A stretch of 64,000 bases of DNA, taken from Simmondsia chinensis (lineage: Eukaryota; Streptophyta; Magnoliopsida; Caryophyllales; Simmondsiaceae). The notes under the pieces are model-generated. The model saw only the letters and a program-made list of their open reading frames with translations, ran no database searches and was not told the DNA's origin. Every line of letters starts with the position of its first letter. Position 1 is the first letter of the stretch. Of this stretch, positions 56,801 to 64,000 are shown piece by piece. The DNA lies in contig JAGTTD010000022.1 of assembly GCA_018398585.1 (NCBI GenBank), positions 709,501 through 773,500 of the forward strand, read 5' to 3'. The translations under genes and the position numbers were made by a program.

Positions 56801-59800
56801 ATATGTAACCAAAATCACAACTAGGAGTGTGGAAGACCACATCATTAAAGGTCCAATTGCTCCAATCAATTGAATCAATATCCCCCTGCAAAGTTCGTCA
56901 ACAATGATATAGAGATGGGTTAGTTTATTCAAGCCCCCGTGGTTATTTATACGAATAAGGAGGCTAATGCCTCAAGATGGACAAGGACTAATGGCTTCAA
57001 GATAGATAGGAAGATGTTTATTTAGCTGGCAGACATGCCAGACTCCATACCTTAACATTTTCAAATACATGAATCGGACCACACTCAGAGTTTGGTTCCT
57101 TTCTTTTTGCCCAACCCAATTTAGTCCTGACATCATCTGTGTGCTGATCCTTCTTTCCCCCTTTCCATATTGAGAAAAAAGGATGTGTTTGCTTTCCAGC
57201 AAATATCCGTGAATTTTCCTGGTCATGAGTAGCAAAATGTAGTTAGAGATACGCATAAGTCAGTCAAGCAGTACAAGAATCGCAGGTTTTTCGATCAAAA
57301 AAAGGAATGGCTGGTTTTCAAACATTTCACAGCAATAGACAACAAACACACCAAATCCAAGCAGAATGCACTGAAAAAACGGTAATAGCACATGCTATTC
57401 CAGTAACAAGATAATGCACAGCAACCAACCAATATAACATACTGGTCCAGAGGAGTTCCTGCAGAGGTCATTGCATAGTAATAAAGCAGCCCCAAGCCCA
57501 AAGAAACAAAAACATTCATGACCCAAAAACATGGCATGAAATGAACATTTGCGACTCCTTGCGTATTAGCCTCCAACCACAGATCAGGAATCAGTTGAAA
57601 CATTATCACCGAGTTATACAGGCCAACTGAAGGACAAGGAAGCACATAGATGCATGACACAAAACGTGGCATAAAATGACGAACCTCCGCTTGCATTTTA
57701 GCCTCCAACCGCAGATCAGGAATTGGTTGTGAAGTAAGCTCATTTGCCGTTGGATCAGTTGGTATCTTCCCCCCACAAATTCCATTGGTCCTTCCTTTTC
57801 TTGTTGAAGTTCGCTGCTTTGCTTTTGGTGTCTGAGGGCTTCTGTCCACTTCAGTAATTAAAACTACTTACTGTTAGTCCTTCAGATATAATATTGAGCC
57901 AAAAGCCAGAAATAAACAAGATAATATTTATATAAATCTTCCTCCCCGCTGAAGTTGGACTTCAAATGCAATTACGCTCCTGCTTATACTTACCATACAA
58001 ATTAGCATATGGTCCTTTCAATAACAATCTAAGTCAGGATAAAAAGACAAATACAAACAGCACAGAATAATTTTTATGCTCCGAGCATAGGAATACATTA
58101 CTTTTCTTTTCTTCCTGAAAGTATCAGTCAGAAACAAACATGGGGCAGTCAATGATTATTTTGACCTGCGTATGAAAATGAATTCCTCTTCAAGCTTCAC
58201 ACAAATATTTCAGCATTTTCACTTGGTTGTTTGCCATTCAATTAAAGAAAGTGAAGAGGTTCTGCACAGATCCAGAAAGCAAGTATGTCTAGTATGAATA
58301 CCACCCCATCCCTTCTCTACGGATAACATCATTACCCCAGGATAGACTTCTGGGAGAAAACTACTCTATGTTCCAATGATGGATGCATAATACAAAAAAT
58401 CTCTAGAGGCTAGATGCTATTATATCAATAATACGTGCACATGATGTATCCATAGCTTGTTGTTGTTCAGGGTAGCACCTTAAAGGGGTAAGACTACGTA
58501 CATCCCATCCTCCTCTCCCCCCCCCCCCCCCCCCAAAAAAAAGACCCTACATAAGCGGGAGCCCTCGAGGCACTGGGTTTGTTGTTGTTGTTTTGTGTTG
58601 TTGTATGATGTATCCGTAGCTCCTAGATCAAATCATCATCTCATTTCCTCTTTTAAACATCGCATCAAAGTGGCATCCTCATAATACACACATTATATCT
58701 TTCCTAATGTTGAAATTTTTAGCATTTACCTGGACTATCCTTGTCATCTGTTGCCGCATTAGAACCTCCCTTCCCATTCAAAGCCGCCTGTTTATTAGTA
58801 TTATGTTTAAATGCAACTGAATAAAAGGGCAGCTAAGCAGCGAACAAATGGTAAAACAACAGCAGTTATGCAAGGGCTACTCTGAAACAGCAAGTTTTCT
58901 TTCCATAGTTCAGTGGAAAACCATTGAACGAAGCCATTTAGACCATTTAAAAGGTATGCAAGTAGATTTTCACCACACAAGATTACTCATTAGTGGCATT
59001 TTTATCCAATAGATTGCGACAGAATGAAGTCATGCTTAGTGTAACATCAGGGGAAATCAGTACCTTGGGGAGTTTCTGGAAATAAATAGAAGGGAATCTA
59101 TCACTTAGCTACCTAAGTTTTGGTCGTTTATCAATTAGGTACTCTGATGTTGATTTATTAATTAAGCATCCTTCATCAAAATTTGCTGGATTTTTGTTGA
59201 AAAATGTTGATGTGGAACAATATTGTAACAATATATAGGTAACCCCCTTCAAAATATGATGTTTCTTTAGCCGGAAAATGCTAACATGCCACATGATTTC
59301 AATAATATATAATTAGCTTCCATCAAAATCCAATGAATTTTTATCACAATTCATAGAGTTTTCACAAAAACCATTGATTTGACTAATATACATTATTGTA
59401 ATCATGTACAACATCACCATGTTTAAAATTGGCCAAATTCTAGCAAAACTTCAATGGATTCCACCACAAGGTATCTTGGTGAAATAATTTTCATCTTTTA
59501 GGATACCTCATTGTATACATTGAAATGTTATGCTACCGATGTAATAAATGTTAGGCTAAACCAATTTTTAGAGTAATTGTAAGGAGTTATTTACAACATT
59601 GATCCCTAATGTTTTTACATCTATTCGAATTGGCCCACTCATCTCTTTCATTTTTACCTAATTTTGGTTATTAAATAGGGGACTAATTTGGACATAGAAT
59701 AAAACATTACAGACTATTTTGAATTAAAAAAAAAAATATCATGGACTAACACCAACAACAACCCAGTGCCTCAAAGAGGCTCCCACCAAGGTAGGGTTTG

Positions 59801-60281
59801 GGAAGGGTAAGATGCATCAACCTTACTCCTACAGGATGATGTTATTGTATAAACATTAGGGATAAATTTGAACAAACTTAAAAACAACATTTCAAACGAA
59901 AGAAAATATAAGAGACCAATTGAACAAATTTAAAAACATAAGGGACCATCGGTGTACTAACCCTAGTAAGAAGCAATACAAAATTGTGTAAAACCGCACA
60001 CGAAAGCAATTGTCAGCTCGTAGTAACTATAATGAAGTAATTATACTCCATTACAACCATTGTTAGTAAAATACACATATAATTTCTGTATTAAATACGT
60101 TATTGTATTTTTCCGTTTAAAAAGTATGTTTGCGTGTGATTGTTAATAATATGGTAAAATATGCGTTTTCTTAATGTTAGCCGTATAATACACGTTTAAT
60201 AAGACATATCTATATCTTTACTGAATAAAAAACAAAAGATCGATTGAAAACACTTATACCTAAATTAAGTATATATATATG

Positions 60282-60326
<45 letters not shown>

Positions 60327-61972
60327 GGTGAATATCAAATGATAAGCGGATAAACTTTTCAGGTTGGGGGTCCTCAGAAACAGCCTCCCTTCTGGGCAAC
60401 CCCCAGAAGGGGGAAGGCTGCCTACATCTACCCTCCCTAGACCCCGCTATTGCGGGAGCTCTTGAGGCACTGGATTATTATTGTTGTTGTTGGTGGTGGT
60501 GGTGGTGAATATCAAATGAGAGCATTCGACTATGGTGAGATATGAGAGCTTAAATCTCAGCCATTGAATTCAAAATGAAGGGCTGAGATTGTACATATAA
60601 AGAGGAGGAGAGAGAGAGAGTTTTTAGGGCATTTTTATATGTGCAATATCAGCCTTTCATTTTGAATTCAATGGCTGAGATTTAAGCTCTCATAACTCAC
60701 CATAGTCAAATGCTCTCATTTGATATTCACCTTATACATACATACATACATACATATATATATATATTACAAAATTTATCACTTCAACTCCCAAACTATT
60801 GACTTATATATTATTTTTTACTATATATATATTGAGGAAATAAGTTAACCTAGTTGTTTCCCCGCTATGGAGTGACGAGAGAGTCCCTGGCGGCTTGCTC
60901 GCCCATAGAATGACCTGGTTGCCGGGTATGGAACAACAAGTGTGCTGTTAGCAGAGCGTATCCTTGGCGGCACTCCTGGCAACAGTCCTGCGAGTAATCC
61001 CTTACCGGCATACACTTGGTGGCATAAACTTGACGGCCTACCCTTTGCGGCATGACCCACCCAGTAATGCACCAGCGTCACCACGGCACTCCACTCCACT
61101 AATGTCATCTGCCTGCCTAACGCCTAAGACTATTTGATCTTGGCATATCACCCTGCCTACGTAGCCACATACGTAGGCCTCCTGGTGCACTTTACTTTCC
61201 CCGCAAGGGAAAGCCGCCACCCACCTGATCTATCCACACCCGCCACGTGCCTTTATCAACCGCATTAAGTAAGTCCCCCTCAGCTGTAAATAAAGGGGGA
61301 GGCGATCAGGTAAAGGCAAGTGGAAGCCACAGTTATAAGTTGGTCCTTCTTCCTTTCCCTAAACAAGAGCTTGAGTCCGGTTCTTCCTTAAAAGAATGTG
61401 CTCAATTTATCCCGAAACAATATCATACTTCTTACAACCGCTACTGTAGTTAGCACGATCAAACAAAATCAAAATTCGCATTCATTTCCATTTTATCACT
61501 ATTTCAGAAGGAGCTATTATTGATATGAATGTAATACTGCACAATTTTTTCATAAGTCAATGGACTTTTGACTGAATTTTTTATGTATAAAGTCAAATAA
61601 TACACGGATGTATTAAATTTTGTTTAATTCCCGTATTTTACTAACTATGATTACAATGAACGATAACAACGGAACAATTTAATGAATTTCAACAAAAACA
61701 AGCTAGAAAAATAAAAAATTTACCTTCTTTGAACGCCGCGGCTGAGCACTCCCTTTTCTCTTCAATTTCCTCTTTCTTCTTCCAACACAGTACTCTTCAT
61801 CATGATCATCGTCATCATCTTCATCAATTTCTTCAACAACCTCCTCTTCCTTTTCCTCACAATTTTCACTTTCGTTCCTCGGAGGCTTGAGAGGAAACAA
61901 TGTCGACTGTACGAGTCGCCGCCGTACAACCTTCTGATTCGGCGAAAGATCAGAATCTTTCATCTCCGCCAT
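47827..61972 (-). CDS. ELG1: ELG1/ATAD5-like RFC-type ATPase (PCNA unloader)
   Basis: Seventeen minus-strand exons join in one open frame (4260 nt, 1419 aa): 61972-61724, 58787-58730, 57848-57685, 57218-57051, 56885-56610, 56441-56350, 55435-55351, 55235-55038, 54804-54745, 54526-54447, 54316-53997, 53909-53818, 53705-53564, 52799-51139, 50315-50008, 48830-48663, 47965-47827. All introns are GT-AG. The N terminus has a PIP-like VRRRLVQSTLFPL (16-28) and an acidic stretch. The AAA+ core has Walker A GPVGCGKS (427-434, split by an intron), Walker B TLILFEDVD (546-554), sensor-1 ILTSN (579-583) and CQGDIRKTLM (635-644). A long low-complexity linker (exon 14) and a C-terminal block (VVPSRLHMTLRGDAFHEYL) follow. 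Family members in RFC-like complexes remove PCNA from DNA and support genome stability. Expected nuclear, S-phase expression. Confidence 0.9.
48030..48545. mobile_element. MITE of the cacttaggtacc family in intron 16
   Basis: Left: ttagatatcctaatgtttga. Right: aaacctcagagtacctaggt repeated twice. Relatives at 15963 and 59090. Confidence 0.5.
49110..49530. mobile_element. GAGCTCG-rich repeat in intron 15
   Basis: Repeated gctcgttatgagctcgata and gctcgataagctta words resemble the 17.8-18.3 kb element. Non-coding. Confidence 0.45.
57475..57735 (-). repeat. Tandem duplication of ELG1-like exon 3 end plus intron
   Basis: The last ~45 bases of exon 3 and ~85 bases of the following intron (57605-57735) recur as a diverged copy at 57475-57604 (attcctgatctg.ggttgga, gaggcta). 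The copy lost the gag|gttcg donor, so it cannot simply serve as an alternative exon. Confidence 0.75.
58458..58604 (+). mobile_element. TTG-tailed SINE with 17-bp target duplication and 18-C run
   Basis: ggtagcaccttaaagg, taagactacgtacatcc, a run of 18 C at 58517-58534, gcgggagccctcgaggcac and a TTG tail. Flanks are atgatgtatccatagct (58441-58457) and atgatgtatccgtagct (58605-58621). It lies in intron 2 of the ELG1-like gene, antisense to it. Confidence 0.8.
59090..59560. mobile_element. MITE of the cacttaggtacc family in intron 1
   Basis: tcacttagctacctaagttt and tcaattaggtactctgatgt at the left; related blocks in inverse orientation at the right. Confidence 0.5.
59745..59850 (-). mobile_element. 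TTG-tailed SINE, 5'-truncated
   Basis: caacaacaacccagtgcctc, agggtttgggaagggtaaga and tgcatcaaccttactcc, minus orientation, nested in a MITE-like repeat (59580-59960). Confidence 0.65.
60326..60733. mobile_element. Palindromic MITE interrupted by a SINE
   Basis: The arms (about 60508-60597 and 60640-60733) are nearly perfect inverted repeats beginning ggtgaatatcaaatga and ending tcatttgatattcacc, around a GA-rich loop. The left terminus is split off by the SINE at 60343-60503. Transcribed, it would form a ~95-bp hairpin. Confidence 0.75.
60343..60503 (+). mobile_element. TTG-tailed SINE with perfect 16-bp target duplication
   Basis: ggttgggggtcctcagaaac, a small ccttctgg/ccagaagg palindrome, ctgcctacatctaccctccc, gcgggagctcttgaggcac and a TTG/GTG tail. 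Both flanks are ggtgaatatcaaatga (60327-60342 and 60504-60519), showing that it inserted into the MITE end. Confidence 0.8.
60845..61440. mobile_element. GC-rich block, possible Gypsy-type LTR fragment
   Basis: About 600 bases in ELG1 intron 1 are strikingly GC-richer than their surroundings, with many cggc/gccg words, cctacgtagccacatacgta and a promoter-like agctgtaaataaaggggg at about 61279. No ORF codes for a recognisable protein. LTR identity is inferred from the promoter-like run and composition only. Confidence 0.35.
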
Positions 61973-62065
61973 TGCTAGTCAAGTTAAATCTCAGCTTAAT
62001 TTCGCCACAGATCGCGTAAATTAGGGTTTTCGGAAATTAGGGTTTGGAAGGAATCTTGGAGCTTC

Positions 62066-62069
62066 AGAG

Positions 62070-62104
<35 letters not shown>

Positions 62105-62155
62105 CTGGTGGGAATGATGAATGCGTTCCCGCGCGAGAGAGAGAGAGAGAGAATT
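62066..62155 (-). repeat. (GA)n/(CT)n tracts in the ELG1-like 5' leader
   Basis: Two GA runs (about 62072-62102 and 62134-62152) lie 100-180 bases upstream of the start codon, as CT on the transcribed sense. CT-rich leaders are common in plants. Confidence 0.8.
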
Positions 62156-62259
62156 CATCATGTGAACTGTGCCGGTGAGACAGTTGTTTTATAGTATAGA
62201 TTTGTGGATTTTGTTTACCGGTAAAAGCGGTAGCCTGTTGATATTTTTGCTTTTCCCGC
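62126..62259 (-). promoter_or_regulatory. E2F-like sites upstream of the ELG1-like gene
   Basis: ttcccgcgc at 62126-62134 and ttttcccgc at 62251-62259 match the E2F consensus TTTSSCGC or its usual variants. They lie 154 and 279 bases upstream of the ATG. E2F control is expected of S-phase replication genes; binding itself is inferred. Confidence 0.55.
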
Positions 62260-62334
62260 TGACAGAATTTTTATAATTTGTAACACTAAAATTTAATTTG
62301 AATCGATTAATTTCTTTAAATTTGTTGTGTTAAT

Positions 62335-62755
62335 TAAATATTACCTCTATTTTAGATGTAGTTTTAAAAAATTATTTTTATTTTTAATTTTTTTAAAAAT
62401 TACCTAAACTTTTTAAATTTTTTTAATATCACACATTATTGTTAACGTCGTTATTTTCTGTTAGTTTTTACTTAAATGTCATTTAAAAATATATTTTTTT
62501 TAAACATATACAAATTTTTAGTATATTTGAAATATCTTTTTTAAATATTTAGAATTATTTTAAATATGACTTTGAATTTTTTAAAATTATTTTATTTTTT
62601 TAAAATTTATGTTAGTAAAAACTAATAGATGTTAATTGCATTAATATTAAGGTGTGAATTGAAAAATTTTGAAAAAGTAGGGTAATTTTTTGAAGAATTA
62701 AAAGATGTAGATGGTTTTTTAAAACCTCACCCAAAAATTACATAATTTTCAATAA
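62335..62755. mobile_element. AT-rich MITE-like repeat (relative at 24395-24840)
   Basis: ttagatgtagttttaaaaaa at the left and aaaaacctcacccaaaaatt at the right are partly inverted. Poor in unique sequence. Confidence 0.4.
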
Positions 62756-62759
62756 AAAG

Positions 62760-63940
62760 CCCCCTATTTAGATTGCATATTATCACTGTTTTTAAGTCTA
62801 TAATTCGAAAAGTACTATGAATTTCTCACTCCTAGCAATATTGTGCAGATAATATGTTAAATTACGAATCTATCTATACTACTTTATATATTAATTAGAA
62901 GTTGTCCTCCCAAAAAGCTTTACTCTCTCATCCTTTAATTTTTAGGCTATCACTTCAGCTCGTACTCCCTTATATGAGGTTTAATTTATGAAAAAAATTA
63001 CTTTTCTGTTAATTTAAATGTATTTATGCCATTATATAAGCAAACTCTATTTTTATTTACGTTAATAATGTAATTTATTAGTTATAATATATAATATAAT
63101 TTTTTAAATTTTGATTACACAGTGTGCATTGCACGGGAAAACTCTAATGACATAATAATCCAAAATGTAATGGTAACTTGGCTATGGGGTCGGGTCAGTC
63201 TCGAGTTGGATCAAGCTCGGGTTAGGTCAATCTTAAATAAGGTCGATATCGGGTTGGTTAAGCCTTTGGCTGGGCTAATCTCAGGTTAGATCTACCTCAA
63301 GTCAATTCGAATTTCAAGTTAAACAGTTAGTTTATTTTGATGATCTACTTTAGCAAAAGTTTCGTTGAGGCACTGGATTTTCTGTTATTGGTGTTTTTTG
63401 ATAACGAGGAACCTGGCTATCCAGTAAACCCGGCCAATGCAACAACCAACACACCACATAAGCTAGTTAAGTCAAAGATTCCTCTGGGAGAGGTTCAAGC
63501 GGGAATCGAATTCTAAACCTTTTGGCCTAAAACAATACTCTATCATCCAACTTTTCTTCATTAGAAGTGTCACAACATTACAGTCCGTATGTAGAATGAG
63601 GGAAATAGAAAGGGATGATGGGTTTGCCAACAAATACCGATATCCCTTTTGGACAATGTAAATACATATAACCTCTAGACTAAAAATTATATCACAAAGT
63701 TTATAGACTAAAAAATTAGTATATTAAATTTCAGGGTACTAATATGTAATTCACCCAAGAATAAAAGTTGAAGAGATAAGATACAATGTCACTTGAATTA
63801 CATTTTGGGAAAGAAATAGCACAAATGTATGAGTTCCACAGAGGGAGACACAAATACAACAATGTTAGTTACAACTATTTTACAAGGAGATTTCAAAGAC
63901 AAGCCCAGAAATCAAGGTTTCAGAACCATAAGTATCAAGC
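62760..63940. other. Gene-free interval with SINE and MITE traces
   Basis: ctcgggttaggtcaatctt-type repeats at 63205-63300, a weak SINE 3' end at 63355-63390 (ttgaggcactggatttt), a minus-strand SINE-like block at 63395-63530 (agaattcgattcccgc B-box-like), and a MITE-like piece at 63650-63765. No coding signal. Confidence 0.5.
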
Positions 63941-64000
63941 TTAAGAATTAATCACAGTTAAAGTAACATTATTACCGCAAATCGTGACCGAAGGATCAAT
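63941..64000 (-). CDS. Possible C-terminal codons of a gene entering from the right
   Basis: The minus strand from the window edge reads IDPSVTICGNNVTLTVINS followed by TAA at 63943-63941. The downstream 160 bases look like a 3' UTR. Nineteen codons are too few to identify a family or exclude chance. If real, the gene is transcribed in the same direction as the ELG1-like gene. Confidence 0.3.
   Translation of the reverse strand: MDPSVTICGNNVTLTVINS

Overview
The window reads as nuclear DNA of a eudicot plant. Genes are split by GT-AG introns, the encoded families are plant families (an SVP/AGL24-type MADS box, a plant J-protein, an ELG1/ATAD5-like replication ATPase), and the space between is AT-rich and full of plant-type transposable elements. 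I cannot name the species.

Layout. 1-1.1 kb: a possible 5' UTR exon of a leftward gene that leaves the window. 2.9-7.0 kb (+): a small cysteine-rich conserved plant protein, with a probable 5' UTR intron full of repeats. 7.1-10.8 kb: repeats only. 10.85-11.93 kb (+): an intronless J-domain protein, followed by a ~115-bp tandem array (12.18-13.31 kb). 13.3-17.5 kb: repeats. 17.5-22.9 kb (-): a five-coding-exon gene for a PSMG4-like proteasome assembly chaperone (147 aa), with a site-II-rich promoter. 23-28.5 kb: repeats and a LINE RNase H relic. 28.5-46.8 kb (+): an SVP/AGL24-like MADS-box gene rebuilt from eight coding exons (226 aa), with a 10.5-kb first coding intron packed with transposons. 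47.8-62.1 kb (-): a 17-exon ELG1/ATAD5-like gene (1419 aa, frame open throughout) with E2F-like promoter sites. 62.3-63.9 kb: repeats. 63.94-64 kb (-): possibly the last codons of another gene.

The genes do not form a pathway; they are independent plant genes. The MADS and ELG1-like genes converge, as do the J-protein and PSMG4-like genes.

The most unusual content is repetitive. (1) A SINE family with a 5S-rRNA-like head and a TTG-tailed 3' body; about eighteen complete or truncated copies are present, and target-site duplications (TSDs) fix its ends. (2) A LINE-type family ending in a CTAATTATCG-A(n) motif that left micro-insertions of only 17-57 bp between perfect 13-19 bp duplications; one tail abuts the splice acceptor of MADS exon 7. 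(3) Miniature LTR elements (TRIM-like) with tiny LTRs and an initiator-Met primer-binding site, some tandem and some nested. (4) A 115-bp tandem array carrying a motif like the plant snRNA upstream sequence element.
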